Shown piece after piece: positions 36,143-45,037 of a stretch of 64,000 nt of DNA (position 1 is its first letter; every line of letters begins with the position of its first letter). Where the stretch lies: assembly GCF_001428565.1 (NCBI RefSeq), contig NZ_LMIA01000008.1:512844-576843 (forward strand), read 5' to 3'. The DNA comes from Nocardioides sp. Root190. Lineage in GTDB: Bacteria; Actinomycetota; Actinomycetes; Propionibacteriales; Nocardioidaceae. The translations under genes and the position numbers were made by a program. The notes beneath the pieces were generated by a model. The model did not search any database and was not told the origin of the DNA. It saw only the letters and a program-made list of their open reading frames with translations.

Positions 36143-37308
36143 GCATGCACGACGAGTACGTCGGCCTCGGGCCCCTGGACGAGTACCCGATCCACCAGAT
36201 GCCGCGCCCGATGGCCTGGGCGGGCAGCAGCGACCGGAACTTCTACGACCGCTGCTACTTCAACGCCCACGACCGCACCGGCGACCTGTTCCTGATCACC
36301 GGCCTCGGCTTCTACCCGAACCTCGGCACCAAGGACGCCTTCGTCCTGCTCAGCCGCGAGGTCGAGGGGCGCCGCGAGCAGACGGCGGTGCACCTCGGTG
36401 ACGCCGCCGATCCGCGTGGGGCGGACCGGATGGCTCAGCAGGTCGGGAACTACCGGATCGAGGTGCTCGACCCGCTCAAGAAGATCCGGATCGTGATGGA
36501 GGAGACCGAGGGCGTCGCCCTCGACCTGACCTGGGAGGGCTCCTTCGACGTCGTTCAGGAGCTCCCGCACGTCATGCGGCAGGGCTCCGGCACGATCCTC
36601 GACGCCCAGCGCTTCGCCCAGGTCGGCACCTGGGAGGGTCTGGTCAGCGTCGACGGCTCCGACATCGCGGTGTCGCCGGAGACGTGGGTCGGCTCGCGTG
36701 ACCGCTCCTGGGGCATCCGGCCCGTGGGGGAGGCGGCGCCCGCGGGCAAGCCGGCCGACCCGGCCTTCGACGGCATGTGGTGGCTCTACGTCCCGATGCG
36801 CTTCGAGGAGTTCTGCATCGTGCTGATCCTGCAGGAGACGCCCGACGGCTTCCGGACGCTCAACGACTGCACCCGGGTGTGGAAGGACGGTCGCGTCGAA
36901 CAGCTCGGCTGGCCGCGCGTCCAGGTCCGCTACACCTCGGGGACCCGCGTCCCGACCGGCGCCACGATCACCTGCACCACGCCCGAGGGCAAGGAGCTGG
37001 TCCTCGAGGTCTCCTCGTTGCTGGCCACGCCGATCCACGTCGGCGGCGGCTACGGCGGTGACTCGGACTGGACCCACGGAGTGTGGAAGGGCGCCGGCTT
37101 CACCGAGCGGTTGACCTACGACCTGGCCGACCCGGCCGTCGCCGGGCGTGTCATGTTCGGGGTGATCGACCACGTCGGTCGCGCCACCGTCCACGGGCCC
37201 GGTGCCGGCGTACCCGACGGCGCCGAGGGGTGGGGCCTGTTCGAGCACGGCGCCCTGGGGCGCCACGACCCCAGCGGCTTCGCCGACTGGTTCACCCTCG
37301 CCCCCTGA
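36139..37308 (+). CDS. Uncharacterised AttH-like protein
   Basis: A 389-aa soluble protein without signal peptide or TM helix. Its beta-rich pattern and the motif GSRDRSWGIRP followed by a WWLYVPMRF strand resemble the AttH / carotenoid 1,2-hydratase lipocalin-like superfamily; the activity is not known. It is translated from an ATGA overlap with the APH-like kinase, so they share an operon and probably a pathway. A second ATG 6 nt later is possible. Proteins of this kind often accompany lipid-catabolic genes (recollection). A palindromic repeat follows the stop. Confidence 0.65.
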   Translation: MSMHDEYVGLGPLDEYPIHQMPRPMAWAGSSDRNFYDRCYFNAHDRTGDLFLITGLGFYPNLGTKDAFVLLSREVEGRREQTAVHLGDAADPRGADRMAQQVGNYRIEVLDPLKKIRIVMEETEGVALDLTWEGSFDVVQELPHVMRQGSGTILDAQRFAQVGTWEGLVSVDGSDIAVSPETWVGSRDRSWGIRPVGEAAPAGKPADPAFDGMWWLYVPMRFEEFCIVLILQETPDGFRTLNDCTRVWKDGRVEQLGWPRVQVRYTSGTRVPTGATITCTTPEGKELVLEVSSLLATPIHVGGGYGGDSDWTHGVWKGAGFTERLTYDLADPAVAGRVMFGVIDHVGRATVHGPGAGVPDGAEGWGLFEHGALGRHDPSGFADWFTLAP

Positions 37309-37313
37309 TGTCC

Positions 37314-37409
37314 CGCGAAGTGCGTGGTTTTCTCCATCGAGGTGCGTGGTTTGCGCACACCTCGATGGAGAGAACCACGCACTTCGGCAGAGAAAAGCCC
37401 GCACTTCGC
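37314..37409. repeat. Palindromic intergenic repeat, copy B
   Basis: Arms 37316-37344 and 37358-37386 are nearly perfect reverse complements (29 bp each), followed by an extra outward module ending in GCACTTCGC. The core CGAAGTGCGTGGTTTTCTCC matches copy A at 21021-21150. It fills the gap between the AttH-like gene and the aldehyde dehydrogenase. Confidence 0.8.
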
Positions 37410-37429
37410 ACCCGACCCAAGGACCTGAC

Positions 37430-38884
37430 ATGACCCTCGACCGCGACGCCCTCTTCATCGGGAGCACCTGGGCGAAGCCCGCCACCGACGCCGTGATCGA
37501 GGTGGTCTCGCCGCACACCGAGGAGGTCGTGGCGCGGGTGCCCGAGGGATCGAGCGCTGACATCGATGCCGCGGTCGCCGCCGCGCGCACGGCGTTCGAC
37601 CAGGGCCCGTGGCCGCGGATGAGCCCGGCCGAGCGGATCGAGGTCGTGCAGAACCTGTCCGGCCTGTACGCCGCCAGGCTCGACGAGATGGCCACCATCA
37701 TCTCCACCGAGATGGGCTCGCCGATCTCGTTCAGCAGCCTGGCGCAGGCGCCTGCCCCGTGGATGCAGATCGAGGCGTTCCTGGCCATCGCCCGGGAGTT
37801 CCCCTGGGAGTCGACCCGGCCGGGTGCGCTGGGCTCCGACGTCGTCGTACGTCACGAGCCGGTCGGTGTGGTCGCCGCGATCCCGCCGTGGAACGTCCCG
37901 CAGTTCACGATCCTGTCCAAGCTGGTGCCGGCCCTGCTCGCTGGCTGCACCGTCGTGGTCAAGCCCGCCCCGGAGACCCCGCTCGACGGCTACCTGCTCG
38001 CCGAGCTGCTGATCGAGGCCGGCGTGCCCGACGGTGTGGTGTCGATCGTCGCGGGCGGTCGAGAGGTCGGCGAGCACCTGGTGCGCCACCCCGGCGTGGA
38101 CAAGGTCGCGTTCACCGGATCGACGGCGGCAGGCCGCAAGATCGGTGCGATCTGCGGCGAGCAGCTCAAGCGGGTCTCGCTCGAGCTCGGCGGCAAGTCG
38201 GCCGCGATCATCCTCGACGACGCCGACGAGACGGCTGCGATCGAGGGCCTGAAGTTCCTCGGCGTGATGAACTCCGGCCAGGCCTGCGTCGCGCAGACCC
38301 GCGTCCTGGTCAGCCGGGCCCGCCATGACGCCTTCGCCGCGGCCCTCGCCTCGGCGATCGGTTCCATGAAGGTCGGCGACCCGCTCGACCCGGCCACCGA
38401 GATCGGTCCGATGGTCGCGCAGCGCCAGCAGGAGCGGGTGTCCTCCTACATCCGCATCGGCCAGGACGAGGGCGCCCAGCTGCTCACCGGTGGTGAGGGC
38501 CGACCCGAGGGCCTGGACCGTGGCTGGTACGTCCGCCCGACCGTCTTCGCCGGCGTGGACAACCGGATGCGGATCGCCCAGGAGGAGATCTTCGGTCCCG
38601 TGCTCTCCGTCATCGCGTACGACGACGTGGCCGACGCCGTGCGGATCGCGAACGACTCGGAGTACGGCCTCGCCGGCACGGTCTGGACCGCGGACGCCGA
38701 GGCGGGGCTCGAGGTCGCCCGTGGCGTCCGGACCGGCACCTACGGCGTGAACACCTACACGATGGACTTCGCCGCGCCCTTCGGTGGCTTCAAGGCCTCC
38801 GGCGTCGGCCGCGAGTTCGGTCCCGAAGGGCTCGCGCAGTACACCGAGGCCAAGTCGATCTATCTCTCGGCGCCGCCGATGTAG
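37430..38884 (+). CDS. NAD(P)-dependent aldehyde dehydrogenase
   Basis: A 484-aa ALDH superfamily enzyme. The landmarks are complete: the NWP-like PPWNVPQFT, FTGSTAAGRKIG cofactor turn, catalytic glutamate in LELGGKS, catalytic cysteine in NSGQACVAQTR, and EEIFGPVLSV. The substrate aldehyde is unknown; the surrounding KstR-type site and GMC oxidase suggest an aldehyde from lipid, steroid or terpenoid breakdown. The ATG at 37430 follows AAGGA. The preceding repeat may separate it from the upstream operon or lie within a long transcript. Confidence 0.88.
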   Translation: MTLDRDALFIGSTWAKPATDAVIEVVSPHTEEVVARVPEGSSADIDAAVAAARTAFDQGPWPRMSPAERIEVVQNLSGLYAARLDEMATIISTEMGSPISFSSLAQAPAPWMQIEAFLAIAREFPWESTRPGALGSDVVVRHEPVGVVAAIPPWNVPQFTILSKLVPALLAGCTVVVKPAPETPLDGYLLAELLIEAGVPDGVVSIVAGGREVGEHLVRHPGVDKVAFTGSTAAGRKIGAICGEQLKRVSLELGGKSAAIILDDADETAAIEGLKFLGVMNSGQACVAQTRVLVSRARHDAFAAALASAIGSMKVGDPLDPATEIGPMVAQRQQERVSSYIRIGQDEGAQLLTGGEGRPEGLDRGWYVRPTVFAGVDNRMRIAQEEIFGPVLSVIAYDDVADAVRIANDSEYGLAGTVWTADAEAGLEVARGVRTGTYGVNTYTMDFAAPFGGFKASGVGREFGPEGLAQYTEAKSIYLSAPPM

Positions 38885-38932
38885 GGCCCCGCGGGGTCGG
38901 TTCAGGCGCGGAGCGCGGTTCTTGACATCGTC

Positions 38933-38938
38933 TTGGGA
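38933..38938 (+). promoter_or_regulatory. Possible -35 box upstream of the SSADH gene
   Basis: TTGACA (within TTCTTGACATCG) is a consensus -35 upstream of the 14-bp palindrome at 38959. No clear -10 is seen at the expected distance. Confidence 0.35.
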
Positions 38939-38958
38939 TGTGTAAAGCGGCACATCTG

Positions 38959-38972
38959 CTACTGATCAGTAG
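38959..38972. promoter_or_regulatory. Perfect palindrome, putative operator
   Basis: CTACTGATCAGTAG is a perfect 14-bp palindrome, 33 bp before the SSADH start, typical of a TetR-type operator. No regulator gene is adjacent. Confidence 0.6.
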
Positions 38973-39004
38973 ATTCGGTGACGCCGCTCACCTACTCTCG
39001 TCTC

Positions 39005-40633
39005 ATGAGTGATGCGATCTCCGGTCCCGGCGCTTCCGGCGGCCCCGTTGTCGAAGGCCCCCACGACCCGGAGCACGACCCCCGGGCGTCGTACGCGCTG
39101 GAGCCCGAGCACGTCGCCCGGTTGACCGAGCGGATCCTCACGACCACCGGGCGCACGACCGTGGTCCACTCGCCGCTCGACGGCGCTCCGCTGGCCAACA
39201 TCCCGCAGTCGAGCGCCGACGACGTCGCCGAGGCGTTCCGCCGGGCCCGCATCGCGCAGGCCGCCTGGGCACGGGTCTCGATCGACGAGCGCGCCCGCAT
39301 CCTGCACCGGCTGCACGACATCGTGCTGGACCGCCAGGCCGAGATCATCGACCTGATCCAGCTCGAGTCCGGCAAGGCCCGCAAGCACGCGTTCGACGAG
39401 CCGCTCCACATCGCGCTCACCGCCCGCTACTACGCGCGCACGGCCCACAAGCACCTCGACACCCGGAGTGCTCCCGGCGTCGTGCCCGTCCTCACCAAGG
39501 TCGAGATCAACCGCCTCCCCAAGGGCGTCGTCGGCATCATCTCGCCGTGGAACTACCCGTTCACGATGGCGCTGTGCGACGGCCTCCCGGCCCTGCTCGC
39601 CGGCAACGCGGTCGTGACCAAGCCCGACGCGCAGACGATGCTGTCCGCCCTGCTCGGTGCGCAGCTCCTCGAGGAGGCCGGCTTCCCGCGTGACCTGTGG
39701 CAGGTCGTCGCCGGACCGGGCCGCGAGCTCGGCACGCCGATCATCGATCGTGCCGACTACATCTGCTTCACCGGCTCCACCGCGACCGGCAAGATCATCG
39801 CCCGGCAGGCGGCCGAGCGACTGATCGGCTGCTCGCTCGAGCTGGGCGGCAAGAACCCCATCCTCGTGCTGCGTGACGCCGACATCGAGCGGGCCGCGGA
39901 GGGTGCCGTCCGGGCGAGCTTCTCCAACGCCGGCCAGCTGTGCGTCTCGACCGAGCGGATGTTCGTCGCGGACCAGGTCTACGACCGCTTCGTGGAGCGC
40001 TTCGTCGCGCGTACCAAGGCGATGAGCCTCGGCGCGACGCTGGGTTGGGACGCCGACATGGGCACGCTCATCTCCGCCGACCAGCTCGAGACCGTCACCG
40101 CCCACGTCGAGGACGCCGTCGCCAAGGGAGCGCGCGTGCTCGCCGGCGGCAAGGCGCGGCCCGACCTGGCGCCGTACTTCTTCGAGCCGACCATCCTCGA
40201 GGGCGTGACCCCCGAGATGACCTGCTTCGGCCACGAGACCTTCGGCCCCGTGATCTCGATCTACCGCTTCCACGACGAGGCCGACGCGATCGCGCGCGCC
40301 AACGACGGGGAGTACGGCCTCAACGGCTCGGTCTACACCCGCGACACCGTCCGTGGCCGGGCGATCGCCCGCCAGATCAAGTGCGGCACCGTCAACGTCA
40401 ACGAGGCGTTCGGGGCGACCTTCGCCAGCATCGACGCCCCGATGGGCGGCATGCGCGAGTCCGGCATGGGCCGCCGCCAGGGCAGTGACGGGATCCACCG
40501 CTACACCGAGGTGCAGTCCGTGGGTACGCAGCGGCTGATCCGCTTCGGCCCGATGTTCGGGATGTCCGACGAGGGCTACGCCAAGTTCATGACCGCCTCG
40601 CTGCGGATCATGGACAAGCTCGGCCGCGCATGA
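39005..40633 (+). CDS. Succinate-semialdehyde dehydrogenase (GabD2-type)
   Basis: A 542-aa ALDH similar in size and sequence to mycobacterial GabD2, which oxidises succinic semialdehyde to succinate with NADP. It has SPWNYPFTMAL, FTGSTATGK, LELGGKNP with the catalytic Glu, and the catalytic Cys in NAGQLCVSTERMFV. The N-terminus is about 40 aa longer than minimal ALDHs. The true substrate may be another semialdehyde or fatty aldehyde, given the oxidase next door. The ATG at 39005 is preferred; an in-frame ATG at 38978 overlaps the control region. It ends overlapping the GMC gene. Confidence 0.8.
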   Translation: MSDAISGPGASGGPVVEGPHDPEHDPRASYALEPEHVARLTERILTTTGRTTVVHSPLDGAPLANIPQSSADDVAEAFRRARIAQAAWARVSIDERARILHRLHDIVLDRQAEIIDLIQLESGKARKHAFDEPLHIALTARYYARTAHKHLDTRSAPGVVPVLTKVEINRLPKGVVGIISPWNYPFTMALCDGLPALLAGNAVVTKPDAQTMLSALLGAQLLEEAGFPRDLWQVVAGPGRELGTPIIDRADYICFTGSTATGKIIARQAAERLIGCSLELGGKNPILVLRDADIERAAEGAVRASFSNAGQLCVSTERMFVADQVYDRFVERFVARTKAMSLGATLGWDADMGTLISADQLETVTAHVEDAVAKGARVLAGGKARPDLAPYFFEPTILEGVTPEMTCFGHETFGPVISIYRFHDEADAIARANDGEYGLNGSVYTRDTVRGRAIARQIKCGTVNVNEAFGATFASIDAPMGGMRESGMGRRQGSDGIHRYTEVQSVGTQRLIRFGPMFGMSDEGYAKFMTASLRIMDKLGRA

Positions 40634-40650
40634 CCAAGGGGGAGAACCAC

Positions 40651-42363
40651 ATGACCGACTTCGACTACGACGTCCTCGTCATCGGCTCCGGCTTCGGTGG
40701 CTCCGTCACCGCGTTGCGGCTGACCGAGAAGGGCTACCGCGTCGCCGTCCTGGAGGCTGGCGCGCGCTTCGACGACGCCGACTTCGCCGACAACTCGTGG
40801 GACCTCAAGAAGTACCTCTACGCCCCGGCCGCCGGGTGCTACGGCATCCAGCGCATCGACATGGTCAAGGACTGCATGATCCTGGCCGGCGCCGGTGTCG
40901 GCGGTGGATCGCTGGTCTACGCCAACACGCTCTACGAGCCGCTCGAGCCGTTCTACAAGGACCCGTCGTGGGCCCACATCACGGACTGGAAGGCCGAGCT
41001 GGCGCCGTACTACGACCAGGCCAAGCGGATGCTCGGCGTCGTCGAGTACGCCAGGATGACGCCCTCCGACGAGGTCATGAAGGAGGTCGCGGAGCGGATG
41101 GGCCGCGGCGACACCTTCCACCCGACGCCGGTCGGCGTGTTCTTCGGCGGTCCCGGCGAGCAGCCGGGCCAGGAGGTCGAGGACCCGTACTTCGGCGGCG
41201 CCGGCCCCCGGCGCAACGCGTGCACGGACTGCGGCGAGTGCATGACGGGTTGCCGTCACAACGCCAAGAACACCCTGGTCAAGAACTACCTCTACCTCGC
41301 CGAGCAGAACGGCGCCGTGGTGCACCCGCTGACCACGGTCACCCGGGTGCGGCCGATCAAGGGCGGCGGCTACACGGTCGACACCCGCTGGTCGAAGGCC
41401 AAGCTGTCCCGTCGTACGGCGACCAAGACGTTCACCGCCGAGCAGGTGATCTTCTCCGCCGCCGCGCTCGGCACGCAGAAGCTGCTGCACCGGCTCAAGG
41501 CCACCGGCGACCTGCCCAACGTGTCGGAACGGCTCGGCCACCTGACCCGGACCAACTCCGAGTCGCTGCTGGGCGCGATCGCACCCGCCGAGAGCACCGT
41601 CGACTACTCCAAGGGCGTGGCGATCACCTCGTCGTGGCACCCGGACGAGCACACCCACATCGAGCCGTGCCGCTACGGCGTCGGCAGCAATGCGATGTCG
41701 CTGATGCAGACCGTGCTCACCGACGGTGACGGCGACCAGCCGCGCTGGCGGGTGTGGCTCAAGGAGCTGTGGAAGCAGAAGGCCAACGTCAAGGACCTGT
41801 ACGACGTCAAGCACTGGTCGGAGCGGGTCGTGATCGCCCTGGTCATGCAGTCGGTCGACAACTCCATCACGACCTACCCCAAGAAGGTGGCCGGCAAGTT
41901 CGTGCTGTCCTCCAAGCAGGGCCACGGTGCGCCGAACCCGACCTGGATCCCGGTCGCCAACGACGCCGTGCGCGAGATGGCCGACGTGATGGGCGGGATC
42001 GCCGGCGGCACGATCGGTGAGCCGTTCAACCGGCCGCTGACCGCTCACTTCATCGGTGGCTGCACGATCGGTGACAGCCCCGAGACGGGTGTGGTCGACG
42101 GCTACCAGCGGGTCTTCAACTACCCCGGGCTCCACATCGTCGACGGCTCGACCATCTCGGCCAACCTGGGCGTGAACCCGTCGCTGACGATCACCGCCCA
42201 GGCCGAGCGGGCCATGGCGTACTGGCCCAACAAGGGCGAGGACGACACCCGTCCCGTCCTGGGTGAGGTCTACGAGCGGATCCAGCCGATTGCGCCGAAG
42301 GCGCCGGTCGTGCCTGCCGACGCGCCTGCTGCGCTGCGGCTCCCGATCGTGGGGGTCAGCTGA
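40651..42363 (+). CDS. GMC oxidoreductase, ChoD-like
   Basis: A 570-aa FAD enzyme of the glucose-methanol-choline family, closest in type to the mycobacterial ChoD cholesterol oxidase homologue. An FAD-binding GSGFGGSV lies near the N-terminus and GAGVGGGSLVYAN after it. A tight cysteine cluster C191-x2-C194-x2-C197-x3-C201 resembles a 4Fe-4S site. The C-terminal HFIGGCTIG and VNPSLTITAQAE are the active-site and FAD-closing motifs. AAGGGGGAG lies 6 nt before the ATG at 40651; an earlier ATG at 40630 overlaps the SSADH stop. Genomic position downstream of guaB3 matches mycobacterial choD. Substrate unproven. Confidence 0.83.
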   Translation: MTDFDYDVLVIGSGFGGSVTALRLTEKGYRVAVLEAGARFDDADFADNSWDLKKYLYAPAAGCYGIQRIDMVKDCMILAGAGVGGGSLVYANTLYEPLEPFYKDPSWAHITDWKAELAPYYDQAKRMLGVVEYARMTPSDEVMKEVAERMGRGDTFHPTPVGVFFGGPGEQPGQEVEDPYFGGAGPRRNACTDCGECMTGCRHNAKNTLVKNYLYLAEQNGAVVHPLTTVTRVRPIKGGGYTVDTRWSKAKLSRRTATKTFTAEQVIFSAAALGTQKLLHRLKATGDLPNVSERLGHLTRTNSESLLGAIAPAESTVDYSKGVAITSSWHPDEHTHIEPCRYGVGSNAMSLMQTVLTDGDGDQPRWRVWLKELWKQKANVKDLYDVKHWSERVVIALVMQSVDNSITTYPKKVAGKFVLSSKQGHGAPNPTWIPVANDAVREMADVMGGIAGGTIGEPFNRPLTAHFIGGCTIGDSPETGVVDGYQRVFNYPGLHIVDGSTISANLGVNPSLTITAQAERAMAYWPNKGEDDTRPVLGEVYERIQPIAPKAPVVPADAPAALRLPIVGVS

Positions 42364-42654
42364 GTCGGTGGGTGCAGGAATCCCCGCCTCGCCGGGTCGC
42401 CCCGTTCTTTTCCCGCCAAGTTGTGCCGTCCCGGCGTAACCCACCTTCACCGGGGTCGTTGATCCCTGCGAGCCCGGGAATCACGCTCCCTCCCGAAGCC
42501 CGGGCTCGGTCCAAGCACTGTCCATCAGCTGCGTGGACAACCAGGGCCCGACCACCCTCCCTCCCCGGTCGGGCTCTGGTTCATTTTTGGGGCTCCCCGA
42601 ACCTGTCCGCAGGCACTCCGTCCGGGTTCTCCACAGGTCCGCCTCGCCGACGTT
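42364..42654. other. Non-coding stretch between GMC gene and ABC cassette
   Basis: About 290 bp without a convincing gene: the small open frames lack coding bias and ribosome sites. It holds the hairpin at 42469-42508 and otherwise looks less codon-biased than the flanks, marking the left border of the accessory cassette. Confidence 0.5.
42469..42508 (+). terminator. Candidate terminator of the ALDH-GMC operon
   Basis: CGAGCCCGGG at 42469-42478 pairs perfectly with CCCGGGCTCG at 42499-42508 across a 20-nt loop, 105 bp after the GMC stop. Confidence 0.55.
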
Positions 42655-42684
42655 GACATCTTCGTATGGTCACATGAAGATGTC
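42655..42684 (+). promoter_or_regulatory. Interrupted palindrome over the promoter of the peptide-ABC cassette
   Basis: GACATCTTC and GAAGATGTC are perfect inverted 9-bp arms 12 bp apart. The left arm overlaps TTGACA (42653-42658, consensus -35) and the right arm overlaps GAAGAT at the -10 position (17-bp spacing). A repressor binding here would block the cassette. Confidence 0.75.
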
Positions 42685-42725
42685 GTCACCTGGCAGCACC
42701 GCTGCCGTCTCTCGGGAGGTCCGTC

Positions 42726-43019
42726 TTGCTCAACCTGTCCAAACTCGCTCCGTCACGCTCCGGCGGCGGCGATGCCGTCTACACCGAGACCACCTACAGC
42801 TACTTCAAGTTCTGCGACACCGCGATCAAGTGGTGCGGCCAGGTGGGCAAGGACCAGAGTGCTCGCGACAGGTCAGGGGATTGGAAGGATCAGTACGACA
42901 ACGACGACTACTCGTCTCGGGGAGCCGACCGTGGGCGCGTCCACGTAAAGGTCTGCGAGGACCAGAACAACAGCTTCGACCCGTGCAGCCGCAAGCCCTA
43001 CTACACGTTCAACCTCTGA
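42726..43019 (+). CDS. Small four-cysteine protein of unknown function
   Basis: I recognise no family. The 97-aa product starts at TTG, fixed by GGGAGGT at 42714-42720 with 5-nt spacing. It has no signal peptide or TM helix. Four cysteines fall in two pairs: FCDTAIKWC near residues 35-43, and VCEDQNNSFDPC near 77-88. The middle is very hydrophilic and acidic/basic (KDQYDNDDYSSRG), and aromatic residues cluster before and after. The ABC ATPase starts 4 bp downstream. A peptide substrate, toxin or regulator of that exporter is possible (inference). Codon use is less GC-biased than its neighbours. Confidence 0.7.
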   Translation: MLNLSKLAPSRSGGGDAVYTETTYSYFKFCDTAIKWCGQVGKDQSARDRSGDWKDQYDNDDYSSRGADRGRVHVKVCEDQNNSFDPCSRKPYYTFNL

Positions 43020-43023
43020 TCCG

Positions 43024-43761
43024 ATGAGCATGGTCGTCGACGATCTCCGCTGCTGCTACTCCCGTGGCGGCCCGCCGGTCCTGGAGGTCGACGCGCTCGA
43101 CCTCGAGCCGGGGGTGTGCGGGTTGGTGGGTGTCAACGGGGCGGGCAAGTCCACGCTGCTCCGCACGCTCGCCGGGTGCCGACGACCTGAGAACGGCCGG
43201 GTCCGGATCGACGAGGTCGCCCTCTATGGTCCGGCCCGGCGCACGGTGGTGGGCCGGATCGGCTACATGCCGCAGCAGCTCGACCTGCCGGGCGAGATGC
43301 GGGTGGGGGACGCGCTGGCGTACGCGACCTGGGTCAGGGGTGTCCCGGCTGCCGCGTCACGTGTCCGCAACCCCACGCTGCTCGAGCGGGTCGGGCTGGC
43401 GCGCGAGTCCTCGAAGAGGGTCGCGCAGCTGTCCGGCGGCATGAACCGCCGACTGGCACTGGCGGTGGCCCTGGTCACCGACCCGGACGTCCTCCTGCTG
43501 GACGAGCCGACCACTGGGCTCGATCCCGCGCAGCGCGCCGCGCTGCGCGGGATCGTGTCGGACCTGGACGGTACGGCGGTGACGGTGTTGAGCAGTCACG
43601 TCATGGAGGACGTCGCGATGATGGCCTCGCGGATCGTGGTCCTCCACGAGGGCCGCCTGCGCCATGACGGACCCATCGACGCGTTCGTCGCGGAGCGCGG
43701 AGGACCGGACGCCTCGGCGGAGTTCGCCTTCCTGGCCACGATCGCGGGGTCTGTCCAGTGA
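43024..43761 (+). CDS. ABC transporter ATP-binding protein
   Basis: A 245-aa ATPase subunit. Walker A is GVNGAGKST, the Q-loop GYMPQQLDLP, the signature LSGGMNRRLALAVAL, Walker B VLLLDEPTTGLDP, and the H-loop LSSHVMED. The sequence resembles ABC-2-type exporters (bacteriocin, antibiotic or lipid export and immunity) rather than importers; no substrate-binding protein is near. It lies between the small Cys protein and a membrane protein that overlaps its stop by 4 nt, so all are one operon. Confidence 0.9.
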   Translation: MSMVVDDLRCCYSRGGPPVLEVDALDLEPGVCGLVGVNGAGKSTLLRTLAGCRRPENGRVRIDEVALYGPARRTVVGRIGYMPQQLDLPGEMRVGDALAYATWVRGVPAAASRVRNPTLLERVGLARESSKRVAQLSGGMNRRLALAVALVTDPDVLLLDEPTTGLDPAQRAALRGIVSDLDGTAVTVLSSHVMEDVAMMASRIVVLHEGRLRHDGPIDAFVAERGGPDASAEFAFLATIAGSVQ

Positions 43762-45037
43762 GGCTCACCGGGCCATCGTGGGCATGGCTCGGCGGTCCGC
43801 GATCGATCCTTCTGCAGGCCGTCGCGTTGACCGCGGCAGGTGTCCTGTGGCTCAGCCCGCGCTTCTCGAGCTGGATCGGCTCGTGGAAGCAGGCACTGGA
43901 CCTTGCGGCGGGATCGACCGGATTCATCGGTCCGTTCGCTGCGGGCGCCGCCTGCCTCGCCTATGCGCGGCTGCGTCGTTCGGCGGTGACCGAGCTGATG
44001 GCGCAGGGGCGCCACGACCTGCGGGTCTGGGTACGGCCCGCCGTCGCGGTGTGGTCGCTGGCCTGCGCCGCCCTCCTGACCGTGGCACTTGGCGCGACGA
44101 CCCTGGCGAGCCTGGGTGGCGTCCCGTCGTACTGGGGATCGGTCTGGATCCTCCTCCCCGCTCTGGTGGTGGTGGGCGCCCAGACGGCCATCGGAGCAGC
44201 CATCGGGTTCAGAAGCGGGCGGACCTGGACGGCACCGATGGCGGTCGCCGGGGTCTACTCGGTGTCGCTGCTGATGTCGAGTGGTGTGGTCCCGGAGGTC
44301 TCGACACCGGGGGCGTCACCGGCACCCTCGGCGGGGAGCGTTTCGTCCCCGGCCCGATCTGGGCACCGGCGTTGGCCGGCCTGGGCATCGCCGTCGTCGT
44401 GCTGGCCGCCGCTCACCCACCGATGGCCTGGGCGACCTGGTCCCGTCGGGTCGTCGTCGTCGCCGGGGGTGCCGCTCTCGTCACCGGGTGGGTGATGGTC
44501 TCCAATGACAACGACTCGCGCTATGAGCTGGTCGCCGACCCTGCCGTGACCTGTGCCGGTTCGGCACCACAGGTGTGCGTGTTCGCGGAGACGCCCCGGC
44601 CGCTGAAGGACCTGGCGGAGCAGGTCCGACGTCAGGCGGAGCCGCTGCGCGAAGCGGGCGTGGACCTCCCCGGTCGCTTCGTCCAGTCCTACGCCGGGCA
44701 CCGGGACGGCTCCGTGGACGGCGTGGTGAGCCTGTCGGTCGGGGAGGAGACGGGGCGCACCGTGGACGCCGCGTCCGCCACGCAGACACTCGTCACTCCG
44801 GCCGCGTGCCCCCAGGACTGGAGCGACCTGCCCTCGGAGGAGGCGTTCGATGCCCGTCACCTGCTCGGCCGGTGGCTCCAGGTCCGAAGTGGCCTGCGGA
44901 CACCCGGCGCCGACGACAGCGACGGCGCGTGGCTCACCGGCGACCTCGGGGAGCAGGCCGCCTGGGTGCGAACGACGTACCGACTGCTGCGCACCTGCGA
45001 CTTCGAGCGGATCCAGATGCCCGATGGTGTGGGATGA
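43758..45037 (+). pseudogene. ABC-associated membrane protein broken by an apparent -1 frameshift
   Basis: The ATG at 43758 overlaps the ATPase stop and reads a membrane protein with five TM helices up to MSSGVVPEV. Coding signal then jumps to the -1 frame, where two more TM segments (APALAGLGIAVVVLAAAH and VVVVAGGAALVTGW) and a ~170-aa extracytoplasmic part with paired cysteines run on to 45037. The switch falls at five Gs (44309-44313): one additional G would join both parts into a single protein of about 426 aa. As written, frame 0 ends at 44495 after low-complexity sequence. It may be a real mutation, a sequencing error in the G-run, or -1 slippage. Confidence 0.75.

Noticed and set aside
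35428..37788. 786-codon minus-strand open frame
   Set aside because: Antisense shadow of the APH-like, AttH-like and aldehyde dehydrogenase genes, running through the palindromic repeat; no recognisable domains.
40630..40650. Upstream ATG of the GMC oxidase
   Set aside because: It overlaps the SSADH stop, but the strong AAGGGGGAG site serves the ATG at 40651, where the FAD-binding strand begins.
42533..43027. 164-codon frame overlapping the small Cys protein
   Set aside because: A different frame from the one with the ribosome site and TTG start. It is Arg-rich, lacks coding bias, and covers the operator region.
42726..43761. Lanthipeptide or lactococcin-972 cluster
   Set aside because: The small protein lacks a GG-type leader and the known signatures, and no modification enzyme or protease lies nearby.
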